In this document: positions 34,494 to 43,597 of the stretch, one piece after another
How the letters are laid out: every line of letters begins with the position of its first letter
How positions within the stretch are numbered: position 1 is the first letter of the stretch
DNA from: Streptomyces finlayi
GTDB taxonomy: Bacteria > Actinomycetota > Actinomycetes > Streptomycetales > Streptomycetaceae
Reading direction: 5' to 3'
Assembly: GCF_014216315.1 (NCBI RefSeq)
Contig: NZ_CP045702.1
Span: 2,604,001 to 2,668,000 of the forward strand
Length of the DNA stretch: 64,000 nt
Translations under genes and position numbers: made by a program
Notes under the pieces: model-generated
The model's input: the letters and a program-made list of their open reading frames with translations, nothing else
Database searches by the model: none
What the model was told of the DNA's origin: nothing

Positions 34494-36029
34494 CTACGCG
34501 AATCGCTGCGCGGCACCGCCGTTGCACGCCTGGAGCCTCAGCGGCTCCTTGGCCGACGCGAGCGTCAGACAGAGCCCGTTCGCGGCTGCCGGACGCAAGG
34601 TGCCCGACTCCTTCACGAACTTCTGGTTCGCCGCACCCGAGCAGTCCCACAGGACGAGCTTCGCGCCCGCCTCGTACCTCGCGCCCGGCACGTCCAGGCA
34701 GCGGTCGTGACTGAGTTCCGTACGCACCGTCCGCTCGGCGGCGTCGTACCACCAGTCCTGGTTCCGGCCGCCGTGACAGTCCCAGCCGGTGACCTCGGTG
34801 CCGTTGCGGGTCACCGACGCCGGGACGTCGACGCACGTCCCGGTGGCCTCGTTCCTCAGCGGACCGAACACGTCGTCCCAGGCGAGAGGCCGGAGCACCG
34901 GCCTGCCCGCGCTCGCCGGGTCGGCGCAGCTCGCCTCGCGCACCCCGGAGTCGTACATCTGGGTGAGGCAGGAGGCGAAGGCCCCGTGTCCGGCCAGGTT
35001 GGGGTGGAAGGACTGGCGTACCGAATTCGCGTCCGGCAGACCCGGCTTGGTCACGTCGATGTAGAGGCCGCGGGCCCAGGCGCTCTGGGTGCAGACCTCG
35101 TGGCCGTGGAAGAGACGGGAGTTGTCGAGGTAGACGGCTCCCGTGGCGGCGGCCGCCTTGCGCATGCCCACCTGGAAGGCGGGTACGGCGGTGTTACGTC
35201 CCCAGACGGTGTCGGAGTCGTACCCCAGGCCACCGCAGGCGATCTTCCCGGGGAAGTCCGGGTTGTCACGGAAGTCGGGGCCGATCGGACTCGGGTAGCC
35301 CATGACGACGAGCTTGTAGTCACCGTTCGCGTACCCGGCGTCCGTCATGACGGTGCGCAGGTCGCGTACGGTCTGCTCGACCTTGGGGACGAGCGCGTCG
35401 ACGCGGGCCTGCCAGCCGCCGGCGTACTTGGACTCGCAGGGGCCCTGGAGGGTGAGATAGCGCACGACGCAGTCCGTCATGACCGGACCGAACTGGAGGT
35501 CGTCGTTGGCGCCGGCCACCAGCACGATCATCTTGATGCGGGTGTTGCGCGCCTTCACGGCGAGGCTGTCGCTCTGGACGAGCTCGTCGGCGTACTGCTT
35601 GGAACCACCGATTCTGATGTTCCCGGTGTAGGCACCGGAGCAGGAGACGTTGTACGTGACGTCCGCCGCGATGCCCGTGCGGTGGATGGCCGCGTCGGGT
35701 GAACGGTGACACCAGTTGTCCGGGCCGTTGGTGCCGGACTCGTACGTGCCGACTCCTTCGCCGGAGATCTCGCTGTCGCCGAGCGAGATCAGCCCGGTCT
35801 TGCGGTCGCCGAGCGGCCGCTCGGCGGGGCTGCCGTACAGCTGGGTGGCCTCCGCTGCCCGGACGGCTTCGAGAGCGGGTGGGAGCGGGGTGGATGCGGT
35901 AGTGGCGGTACGGGTCTCCGCCGCGCCCGCCGGTCCGGCCACCGCCATGGTGCCGACGGCCACCGCCAGTGCGGCGGTCGCCGCGACCGTACAGCGAAGT
36001 GCGCGAAGTCTGTGCCTGGTGCGCCTCAT
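34494..36029 (-). CDS. secreted SGNH hydrolase with ricin-type lectin domain
   Basis: A 511-residue exported protein. A signal peptide of about 36 residues ends near GPAGAA. The SGNH esterase domain (70-370) shows the catalytic Ser in LISLGDSEISG, VAGANDD, and FHPNLAGH with the catalytic His. The C-terminal 130 residues form a ricin-B-like lectin with repeated Cys and NQDWW/NQKF motifs, probably binding polysaccharide. It likely deacylates or de-esterifies cell-wall or plant polymers outside the cell. Convergent with the biosynthetic operon and probably not part of it. Confidence 0.88.
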   Translation of the reverse strand: MRRTRHRLRALRCTVAATAALAVAVGTMAVAGPAGAAETRTATTASTPLPPALEAVRAAEATQLYGSPAERPLGDRKTGLISLGDSEISGEGVGTYESGTNGPDNWCHRSPDAAIHRTGIAADVTYNVSCSGAYTGNIRIGGSKQYADELVQSDSLAVKARNTRIKMIVLVAGANDDLQFGPVMTDCVVRYLTLQGPCESKYAGGWQARVDALVPKVEQTVRDLRTVMTDAGYANGDYKLVVMGYPSPIGPDFRDNPDFPGKIACGGLGYDSDTVWGRNTAVPAFQVGMRKAAAATGAVYLDNSRLFHGHEVCTQSAWARGLYIDVTKPGLPDANSVRQSFHPNLAGHGAFASCLTQMYDSGVREASCADPASAGRPVLRPLAWDDVFGPLRNEATGTCVDVPASVTRNGTEVTGWDCHGGRNQDWWYDAAERTVRTELSHDRCLDVPGARYEAGAKLVLWDCSGAANQKFVKESGTLRPAAANGLCLTLASAKEPLRLQACNGGAAQRFA

Positions 36030-36134
36030 TGCGCCTCCCGGATTGTGGGTTACCCCAGGTATTTACTGGCCGGTAGGCGACAAGGGAATACGTAGGACAA
36101 GACAAGTGCTCAACTTTCACAGGAGGTTTGAAAC

Positions 36135-37550
36135 ATGGACGGCTCGTCAGACACGAACGCGGGCACCCCGCAGTACCGCGCCGAGCGCGATTCGATGGGT
36201 GAGGTGAAGGTCCCCGCCCACGCCAAGTGGCGGGCCCAGACCCAGCGCGCAGTGGAGAACTTCCCCATCTCCGGACAGCGCCTGGAGCGGGCCCACATCG
36301 AGGCCCTGGCCCGGATCAAGGCCGCTGCCGCCAAGGTCAACGCGGAACTGGACGTCCTCGACCCGGACATCGCCACCGCGATCCAGGAGGCCGCCGCCGA
36401 GGTCGCCGAAGGCCGGTGGGACGAGCACTTCCCCATCGACGTCTTTCAGACGGGGTCCGGCACCTCGTCCAACATGAACACCAACGAGGTCGTCGCCACC
36501 CTCGCCACCGAGCGCCTGGGCCGCGAGGTGCACCCCAACGACCACGTCAACGCCTCGCAGTCCTCCAACGACGTCTTCCCCTCCTCCATCCACATCGCCG
36601 CGACGGCCGCCGTCACGGCGGACCTGATCCCCGCGCTGGACCATCTGGCATCCGCGCTGGAGCGAAAATCAGCCGAATTCGTGGAGGTCGTGAAGTCGGG
36701 CCGTACCCATCTGATGGATGCCACGCCCGTCACCCTGGGCCAGGAGTTCGGCGGCTACGCGGCCCAGGTCCGGTACGGCGTCGAGCGCCTGCGGTCCTCG
36801 CTCCCCCGCCTGGCCGAACTGCCCCTGGGCGGGACGGCAGTCGGCACCGGCATCAACACCCCACCCGGATTCTCGGCCGCCGTCATCGCCGAAGTGGCCC
36901 GCACCACCGGCCTGCCGCTCACCGAGGCCCGCGACCACTTCGAGGCGCAGGGTGCCAGGGACGGACTGGTCGAGGCGTCCGGGCAGCTCCGCACGATCGC
37001 GGTCTCGCTGACGAAAATTTCCAACGATCTGCGCTGGATGGCCTCGGGACCGCGCACCGGACTGGCCGAAATCAATCTGCCGGACCTCCAGCCGGGCTCG
37101 TCGATCATGCCGGGGAAGGTCAACCCGGTCATCCCGGAGGCCGTACTGATGGTCGCGGCGCAGGTGATGGGGAACGACGCCACGGTCGCCACGGCGGGCG
37201 CCGCGGGCAACTTCGAACTCAACGTCATGCTGCCCGTGATCGCGAAGAACCTGCTGGAGTCGGTACGGCTGCTCGCCAACGCCTCACGGCTCCTCGCCGA
37301 CCGCACGGTCGACGGCATCACGGCCAACGTGGAACGGGCGCGCATGTACGCGGAGTCCTCGCCCTCCGTCGTCACGCCGCTCAACAAGTACATCGGCTAC
37401 GAGGAGGCCGCCAAGGTCGCCAAGAAGTCCCTCGCCCAGGGCACGACCATCCGCGAAACGGTCCTGGCCTCGGGATACGTCCGACGCGGTGACCTCACGG
37501 TGGAACAACTCGACGAGGCCCTGGACGTGTTGCGCATGACCCGCCCGTGA
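36135..37550 (+). CDS. fumC: class II fumarate hydratase
   Basis: A 471-residue homotetrameric, oxygen-stable fumarase. VFQTGSGTSSNMNTNEV and the family signature GSSIMPGKVNP are both present, and SNDVFPS and SGRTHLMDATP line the active site. ATG 36135 has an AGGAGG ribosome site (36121-36126). Provides a second route for fumarate to malate beside the Fe-S enzyme encoded at 15.6 kb. Confidence 0.96.
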   Translation: MDGSSDTNAGTPQYRAERDSMGEVKVPAHAKWRAQTQRAVENFPISGQRLERAHIEALARIKAAAAKVNAELDVLDPDIATAIQEAAAEVAEGRWDEHFPIDVFQTGSGTSSNMNTNEVVATLATERLGREVHPNDHVNASQSSNDVFPSSIHIAATAAVTADLIPALDHLASALERKSAEFVEVVKSGRTHLMDATPVTLGQEFGGYAAQVRYGVERLRSSLPRLAELPLGGTAVGTGINTPPGFSAAVIAEVARTTGLPLTEARDHFEAQGARDGLVEASGQLRTIAVSLTKISNDLRWMASGPRTGLAEINLPDLQPGSSIMPGKVNPVIPEAVLMVAAQVMGNDATVATAGAAGNFELNVMLPVIAKNLLESVRLLANASRLLADRTVDGITANVERARMYAESSPSVVTPLNKYIGYEEAAKVAKKSLAQGTTIRETVLASGYVRRGDLTVEQLDEALDVLRMTRP

Positions 37551-37594
37551 CGCGTTTCGCAGCGAGCGGGCGGCTGGATCTCTAAGATCTCTTC

Positions 37595-38293
37595 ATGGCA
37601 GGTACGGGAGAGGTGCGCTGGGCGCCTGGGGACCAGATCCTCTGGCGCTACCGCGACAACGGTGGCGGTGACCGCGGCAACGGTGACGGGAGCGGCCGGC
37701 GAAGCCCCGTGCACATCTGCCGCCCGGTCACCGTCGTCCAGGACACCGACGAGCTGCTCGCCGTGTGGATGGCGCCGGGCACCGAGTGCGTGAGACCGGT
37801 CCTCGCCGACGGCACCCAGGTGCACGCCGAGCCGCTCGCCACCCGTTACACGGCTCCGCGCACCACGGCCCGCTCGACGTGGTTCGGCACCGGCGTGCTG
37901 AAACTGGCCCGCCCCGGCGACCCCTGGTCGGTGTGGCTGTTCTGGGACCGCGGCTGGGCCTTCCGCAACTGGTACGTGAATCTGGAGGAGCCGCTCGTCC
38001 GCTGGTCCGGCGGCGTGGACTCCCAGGATCACTTTCTCGACATCTCCGTGCACCCCGACCACAGCTGGCGGTGGCTCGACGAGGACGAGTTCGCCCAGGC
38101 GCAGCGGGTCGGCCTGATGGACCGGGCCACCACCGCGCGCGTACGGGAGGCGGGCCGGGCGGCGGTCGAGGTCATCCAGGAGTGGGGGGCGCCGTTCCGG
38201 GACGGCTGGGAGCACTGGCGGCCGGAGCCGCACTGGCGGGTACCGCCGCTTCCGGATGACTGGGACCGCACCCCGGCCCGTATGCCGTCGTGA
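37595..38293 (+). CDS. DUF402-domain protein
   Basis: A 232-residue protein of the DUF402 (FomD-like) family, whose studied members hydrolyse nucleoside diphosphates or CMP-linked phosphonates. DRGWAFRNWYVNLEEP and DHFLDISVHPDHSWRWLDEDEF are the characteristic segments, with acidic residues for metal binding. No ribosome site is visible. TAAGAT (37583-37588) ends seven bases before the ATG, suggesting a -10 box and a leaderless transcript. Physiological substrate unknown. Confidence 0.82.
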   Translation: MAGTGEVRWAPGDQILWRYRDNGGGDRGNGDGSGRRSPVHICRPVTVVQDTDELLAVWMAPGTECVRPVLADGTQVHAEPLATRYTAPRTTARSTWFGTGVLKLARPGDPWSVWLFWDRGWAFRNWYVNLEEPLVRWSGGVDSQDHFLDISVHPDHSWRWLDEDEFAQAQRVGLMDRATTARVREAGRAAVEVIQEWGAPFRDGWEHWRPEPHWRVPPLPDDWDRTPARMPS

Positions 38294-38589
38294 GATCCTT
38301 GGAACGACCACAAGTCGACGTTCGAACCGTTGGAACCGCTCGGACCACACCGTCCGGAGCGGGTCACACGCTCGCATGAACCACTACGAAGGGGTGGAGA
38401 CATGTTCGCTGTCCGCCGGCCCTTCGCGGGAAACGATGTCACCGCGCCAGATCGTGAGCAGCCGGTTTCGGCCCCGCGTACGGGGGCATCCGGTGACAGC
38501 CGTTGTTCTTACCGCTCTTGCCGGGGCACAGTAGCGCCCCACGAGGTGTCTGCCTCATACAACCGGCCCGGACGGACGGAATCCCACGC

Positions 38590-40521
38590 GTGACGGAGCA
38601 TCCCACCTCCCACGAAGGCCGGCAGCCCCTCGCGGCCCGGTCCCAGGAGCGCACCCGCCCGCGGCAGCAGGACGCCACGACGGCATCCCCTGTCACCGCC
38701 GCGATCCCCGGACCGGCCGCAGCGCCGAACCCCGGGCCGAGTCCCGTACCGCACGCCTCGACGAAACCGGCCACGACGGCGGCGGACAGTCAGACCGTGG
38801 CCCGTCGTGAAGGCGACCGGCTGCGCTTCGTGGGAGCGGCGACCCGCCGCATCGCCCGGGGCATAGACCTGGACGAGATCGTCCTCGGCCTGTGCCGGGC
38901 CAGCGTGCCGACCTTCTCCGACGCGATACTCGTCTACCTCCGGGACCCGCTTCCGGTGGGCGACGAGCGCCCCGCCACCCCGTTCGTGCTGCGGCTGCGC
39001 CGTACCGACCGGCTGCGTTTAACCGACGAGGAGAATGAGAGCAGCCCGGAGACCGAGCGTCTCCGGCTGCCGGGTGCCGACCCGCAGTCCGACCTCATGC
39101 CCGCAGCCGAGCTGTGCGAGGTCCGCTCCGGCGGCGCGCTGGCCGAGGTGCTGCGCGGAGTGCGTCCCGTCTTCGGGGACTCCGCTGCGGCGCGCGCCGC
39201 GCTGCCCGAACTGCTCGGCGCCGGGCGTGCCGTACCCACCGGACACCGCGCGATCCTGGCGCCGCTGCGCGGGCGGCGCCGGGTCATCGGCGCGGCCGTC
39301 TTCCTGCGCGGCACCGAGCGCCCTGCGTTCGAGGCCAACGATCTGCTGGTCGCGGCCCAGTTGGCGACGCACACCGCGCTGGGTATCGACAAGGCCGTGC
39401 TGTACGGGCGCGAGGCGTACATCGCGGACGAGCTCCAGCGCACCATGCTGCCCGACTCGCTGCCGCAGCCGACCGGTGTGCGTCTCGCCTCCCGGTATCT
39501 GCCGGCCGCCGAGACGGCGAGGGTCGGCGGCGACTGGTACGACGCGATCCCGCTGCCCGGCAGCCGGGTCGCGCTCGTCGTCGGCGACGTCATGGGCCAC
39601 TCCATGACGTCCGCAGCGATCATGGGCCAGCTGCGCACGACCGCGCAGACCCTGGCCGGGCTCGACCTGCCGCCGCAGGAGGTGCTGCACCACCTGGACG
39701 AGCAGGCGCAGCGGCTCGGCAGCGACCGGATGGCGACCTGCCTGTACGCCGTGTACGACCCGGTCGCGCACCGGATCACCATCGCCAACGCCGGGCACCC
39801 GCCGCCCGTCCTGCTCCACCTGGGTGGCCGGGCGGAGGTGCTGCGGGTGCCCCCGGGCGCCCCGATCGGTGTCGGCGGAGTCGACTTCGAGGCCGTGGAG
39901 CTGGATGCCCCCGCGGGCGCCACGCTGCTGCTGTACACGGACGGCCTGGTCGAGTCCCGGCTGCGGGACGTGTGGACCGGGATCGAGCAGCTGCGGGAGC
40001 GGCTCGCCGCCACCGCCCGCCTGACCGGCCCCGATCACGCGCCCCCGCTGGAGGCGCTCTGCGACGACGTGCTCGACATGCTCGGCCCGGGCGACCGGGA
40101 CGACGACATCGCACTGCTCGCCGCCCGCTTCGACGGGATCGCGCCCAGCGATGTCGCGTACTGGTTCCTGGAACCGGAGGACGAGGCACCGGGCCGGGCC
40201 CGCAAGCTGGCCCGCAAAGCGCTCAGCCGCTGGGGTCTCGACGAGCTGTCGGACGAGGTGGAACTGCTGGTCAGCGAGGTGGTGACCAACGCCGTGCGGT
40301 ACGCGGAACGGCCGGTGACCCTGCGCCTTCTGCGTACGGACATCCTGCGCTGCGAGGTCGGCGACGACTCCCCGCAGCTGCCCAGGCAGCGGCGGGCCAG
40401 GGAGACGGACGAGGGTGGACGCGGTCTGTTCCTGGTGAACCGTCTGGCCAGGCGGTGGGGAGCCACCCGGCTCTCGACGGGCAAGGTCGTCTGGTTCGAG
40501 ATGGTCACCCGGAGCCAGTAG
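38590..40521 (+). CDS. SpoIIE-type PP2C phosphatase with GAF and anti-sigma kinase-like domains
   Basis: A 643-residue signalling protein. The Pro/Ala-rich N-terminus is followed by a GAF-like sensor (95-290), a SpoIIE/PP2C domain (300-510, with GGDWYDAIPLP, VVGDVMGHSMTS and LLYTDGLVESR) and a histidine-kinase-like ATPase (530-640, SEVVTNAVRYA and DEGGRGLFLVNRLARRWG). Such proteins dephosphorylate anti-anti-sigma factors and may phosphorylate them as well. GTG 38590 is chosen as the start near the conserved region. A TTA codon at 39019-39021 (Leu144) suggests bldA control. The 296-base leader (38294-38589) shows no gene. Confidence 0.9.
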   Translation: MTEHPTSHEGRQPLAARSQERTRPRQQDATTASPVTAAIPGPAAAPNPGPSPVPHASTKPATTAADSQTVARREGDRLRFVGAATRRIARGIDLDEIVLGLCRASVPTFSDAILVYLRDPLPVGDERPATPFVLRLRRTDRLRLTDEENESSPETERLRLPGADPQSDLMPAAELCEVRSGGALAEVLRGVRPVFGDSAAARAALPELLGAGRAVPTGHRAILAPLRGRRRVIGAAVFLRGTERPAFEANDLLVAAQLATHTALGIDKAVLYGREAYIADELQRTMLPDSLPQPTGVRLASRYLPAAETARVGGDWYDAIPLPGSRVALVVGDVMGHSMTSAAIMGQLRTTAQTLAGLDLPPQEVLHHLDEQAQRLGSDRMATCLYAVYDPVAHRITIANAGHPPPVLLHLGGRAEVLRVPPGAPIGVGGVDFEAVELDAPAGATLLLYTDGLVESRLRDVWTGIEQLRERLAATARLTGPDHAPPLEALCDDVLDMLGPGDRDDDIALLAARFDGIAPSDVAYWFLEPEDEAPGRARKLARKALSRWGLDELSDEVELLVSEVVTNAVRYAERPVTLRLLRTDILRCEVGDDSPQLPRQRRARETDEGGRGLFLVNRLARRWGATRLSTGKVVWFEMVTRSQ

Positions 40522-40533
40522 CGGGCTCTGGGT

Positions 40534-40581
40534 GAGGACGGCGAGGGGGGGTGCCCGCGGGCACCCCCCCTCGCCGTCCTC
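40534..40581. terminator. long palindromic bidirectional terminator
   Basis: A perfect 48-base palindrome (24-bp arms, GAGGACGGCGAGGGGGGGTG outward) lies between the convergent phosphatase and PBP genes. Confidence 0.88.
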
Positions 40582-40587
40582 ATGTGC

Positions 40588-42822
40588 TCACTGACCGGGC
40601 AGGCCGTTCTCGTCGCGGACCGGCCGTTCGCCCGGTGGATCGACCGGGTCGACCGGGTCGGTCGGTTCGGTCGTCGGGTCGGTAGGCGTGGGCGGCGTCG
40701 TCTGCGTGGGCGGGGGCTCCGTCGTCGGGCTCTCGGTGACCGGGGGCTCCGTCGGCGACTGGGTCGGCGGATCGGTCTCCGGCGGCTCCGTCTCCTCGGG
40801 CGGCTCGGTCGTGGGCGGCGGCGTCGTGGGGGCCTGCGTGACGCCCGACTCGCCGCGCTCGACGTCTTCGAGGTCGAAGGTGGCGGGCGAGCCGCCGTCC
40901 AGTGCGGCCAGCGTGTAGTCCGCCCAGATCTTCGCCGGGAAGCCGCCGCCGTTGGCACGGCCCGAGCTGGCCGTACCGGTCAGGGTGACCTGTGTGCCGC
41001 CGTCCTTCGCCTCCCCGTAGAGCGCGACGACCGTGCTGAGCTCCGGGGTGTACCCGGCGAACCAGGCGGCCTTGTTGTTCTCCGACGTGCCGGTCTTGCC
41101 GGCCGCGTCGAAGGCCGGGCTGTCGGCCTCGTGGCCGGAGCCGTTGTCCACGACTCCGGTCAGCGCCCGCGTCACGGTGTCCGCGGTCTTACGGCTGATG
41201 GCCTGGCCGCCGGTGCCGTCGACCGGCTCCGCCGCGCGGTCCCGGTGCTCGGCCGACTTGATGATGTGCGGGGTGGCCTTCTTGCCGTGGTTGTCGAGCG
41301 TCGCGAACACACCGGCCATATCCCAGGTCGAGGCGTTCATGGTGCCCAGGGTGATCGCGGGGACTGCGGGGAATCCCTTGTCGGGCATGCCGAGTTCGAG
41401 GGCGGTCCGCTTCACGGCGGAGGGCGTCACGTCGACGACCATCTGCGCGAAGACCGAGTTGACCGACCGGTCCATCGCCCTCTGGACGCTGATGTCGCCG
41501 TAACTGCGGTCGTCCTCGTTCTGCGGCTTGAACGGGATGTCGCTGCCGACGACCGGCCGCCTGGTGGTCCCGTCGTAGACGGTGTCGAGGCCGATCAGCT
41601 TGCCGTCCTGGGTCCGCGACTCGTTCTCCAGAGCGGAGGCGAGCACCAGCGGCTTGAAGGTGGAGGCCGGCTGGTAGTCGCGGCGGGTCGCGTTGGAGAC
41701 CCAGTGCTCGGTGGCGCTCACGCCGCCGTACAGCGCGACGACCTCGCCGTTCTTCGGGTCCACGGAGGTGGCGCCGGCCTGGACCGTGGCGTCGATCTTG
41801 TTGCCCTCGCGGTCGAGCTTGGACTCCAGTTGCCGGTCGACGGCCTTCTCCAGCTCCTGCTGGCGCTTCTTGTCTATGTTGAGCGTGATCGTCCAGCCGC
41901 CGGCCACACGGGCCTCCTCGGAGACGCCCTGGCGCTCCAGCTCCTCGTCGGCCGCCTCGACGAGATAGCCGGTCTGGCCCTCCATACCGGGGGCCGCCTT
42001 CGGCTCCTGCGGGACGGTGAACTTCATCGCGGCGCGCATCGAGCTGTCCAGCCAGTCCTTCTCGACCATGTTGTCGAGCGTGTAGGCCCAGCGCTCGGAG
42101 ACCAGCTTCTTGCCGGTCGGCGAGGCGACCGCCCAGTCGTACTGGCTGGGGGCCTGGAGCAGCGATGCGAGGTAGGCGCCCTGGGAGAGGTCGAGGTCCT
42201 TGGCGTCGACGCCGTAGTACGCCTGCGCGGCGGCCTGGATGCCGCTGGCACCCCGGCCGTAGTACGCGGTGTTCATGTACCCGGCGAGGATCTCGTTCTT
42301 CTTCATCTTCTGGTCGACCTTGAGCGAGATCACCAGTTCCTTCAGCTTGCGGCTGACGGTCGGGTCCTGCGTCAGGTAGTAGTTCTTCACGTACTGCTGG
42401 GTGATCGTCGAACCACCCTGCTTGCCCTTGCCGGACAGCGTGTTGAACACACCGCGCGCGGTGCCCTTCAGGTCGACGCCCTGGTCCTGGTAGAAGCTCT
42501 TGTTCTCGGCGGCGACGAAGGCGTGCTGGACGTCCTTGGGCACGGCGGACAGATCCACGATCTCGCGGTTGACCTCGCCGGTGCGGGCCAGCAGCGTGCC
42601 GTCGCTGTACTTGTAGACGTTGCTCTGCTTCTTCGCCGTGGCGTTGGCCGCGGGCACGTCGACATAGACGTAGAGCGCCACGAAGGCGCCCATGACCAGC
42701 AGGCAGAACCCGAAGAACGTGCCCAGCAGTTTCCGCCAGGTGAAGAGTCCGCGTATGCCGCCACTCCTCCCGGCCCGGCGCGCTCCTCGCCCCTGGCCTC
42801 GTCGCGCATCCGCTCGACCCAT
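40588..42822 (-). CDS. bifunctional class A penicillin-binding protein
   Basis: A 744-residue PBP1-type enzyme making peptidoglycan. A cytoplasmic basic tail and one membrane helix (FGFCLLVMGAFVALYVYV) are followed by the glycosyltransferase domain (FVAAENKSFYQDQG, GGSTITQQYVKN, AYYGRGASGIQAAA). The transpeptidase domain carries STFKPL (SxxK nucleophile), SVN and KTGTSE. The last 90 residues are Thr/Pro/Glu-rich, probably a wall-spanning extension. ATG 42822 follows a basic region. Probably monocistronic. Confidence 0.94.
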   Translation of the reverse strand: MGRADARRGQGRGARRAGRSGGIRGLFTWRKLLGTFFGFCLLVMGAFVALYVYVDVPAANATAKKQSNVYKYSDGTLLARTGEVNREIVDLSAVPKDVQHAFVAAENKSFYQDQGVDLKGTARGVFNTLSGKGKQGGSTITQQYVKNYYLTQDPTVSRKLKELVISLKVDQKMKKNEILAGYMNTAYYGRGASGIQAAAQAYYGVDAKDLDLSQGAYLASLLQAPSQYDWAVASPTGKKLVSERWAYTLDNMVEKDWLDSSMRAAMKFTVPQEPKAAPGMEGQTGYLVEAADEELERQGVSEEARVAGGWTITLNIDKKRQQELEKAVDRQLESKLDREGNKIDATVQAGATSVDPKNGEVVALYGGVSATEHWVSNATRRDYQPASTFKPLVLASALENESRTQDGKLIGLDTVYDGTTRRPVVGSDIPFKPQNEDDRSYGDISVQRAMDRSVNSVFAQMVVDVTPSAVKRTALELGMPDKGFPAVPAITLGTMNASTWDMAGVFATLDNHGKKATPHIIKSAEHRDRAAEPVDGTGGQAISRKTADTVTRALTGVVDNGSGHEADSPAFDAAGKTGTSENNKAAWFAGYTPELSTVVALYGEAKDGGTQVTLTGTASSGRANGGGFPAKIWADYTLAALDGGSPATFDLEDVERGESGVTQAPTTPPPTTEPPEETEPPETDPPTQSPTEPPVTESPTTEPPPTQTTPPTPTDPTTEPTDPVDPVDPPGERPVRDENGLPGQ

Positions 42823-43034
42823 CGCTGTAGTGCTCCTGTTTCTCTGCTCGACCGGCTTCGCCCTTCCCGCCAGCTAACACCGTCGGGTCGGACGAAATGC
42901 AAGCGATCCGGTCTTTTCCGGACGTGACAATCAGCACCTGGTTCCTCAGGAACCGACTCATCAGGGACGGAAAGGGTTGCGGGAACCGGCGAATCCAGCG
43001 GTACACCCCAGACGCGTGCTGGGCACGACACCCT

Positions 43035-43066
43035 TGTATGCACTCTGCGTATACACCACATGTATA
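43035..43066. promoter_or_regulatory. PadR operator candidate
   Basis: TATACA (43050-43055) and TGTATA (43061-43066) form a perfect inverted repeat with a 5-base spacer. A further TGTAT half-site lies at 43035-43039. It ends ten bases before the padR ATG. PadR repressors bind palindromes of this ATGT/ACAT type, so self-regulation is likely. Confidence 0.65.
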
Positions 43067-43075
43067 GTCGCTCGC

Positions 43076-43597
43076 ATGTCAATCGGTCACACCCTCCTGG
43101 GACTCCTGGAGTCCGGCCCCCGCCACGGCTACGACCTCAAGCGCACCTTCGACGAGAAGTTCGGCCACGACCGCCCGCTGCACTACGGGCAGGTCTACTC
43201 GACCATGTCCCGGCTGCTGAAGAACGGGCTCGTCGTCGTCGACGGCGTCGAGAGCGAGGGCGGTCCCGAGCGCAAGCGGTACGCCATCACCGACGCCGGG
43301 ATCACGGACGTCTCCGCCTGGCTCGCCCAGCCGGAGAAGCCGGAGCCATACCTCCAGTCGACCCTCTACACCAAGGTCGTCCTGGCCCTGCTGACCGGCC
43401 GCGGCGCCGACCGGCTGCTGGACACCCAGCGCACCGAGCATCTGCGCCTGATGCGTGTCCTCACCGACCGCAAGCGCAACGGCGACCTCGCCGACCAGCT
43501 GATCTGCGACCACGCGCTCTTCCACCTGGAAGCCGACCTGCGCTGGCTCGAACTGACCGCCGCACGCCTCGACAAGCTCGCCGAGGTGGTCAAGTGA
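43076..43597 (+). CDS. PadR-family transcriptional regulator
   Basis: A 173-residue PadR protein. The N-terminal winged helix (GHTLLGLLESGPRHGYDLKR, YGQVYSTMSRLLKNGLV, GPERKRYAITDAG) and a C-terminal helical dimerisation domain are complete. It precedes, with a GTGA overlap, an ABC ATPase gene and then an FtsX-like permease gene, so it probably senses a compound exported by that transporter. The operator candidate is immediately upstream. Confidence 0.92.
   Translation: MSIGHTLLGLLESGPRHGYDLKRTFDEKFGHDRPLHYGQVYSTMSRLLKNGLVVVDGVESEGGPERKRYAITDAGITDVSAWLAQPEKPEPYLQSTLYTKVVLALLTGRGADRLLDTQRTEHLRLMRVLTDRKRNGDLADQLICDHALFHLEADLRWLELTAARLDKLAEVVK

Noticed and set aside
34494..36029. SGNH hydrolase as part of the PKS-NRPS cluster
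   Set aside because: It is convergent, separated by a terminator, and is a secreted lectin-tailed esterase of a common stand-alone type.
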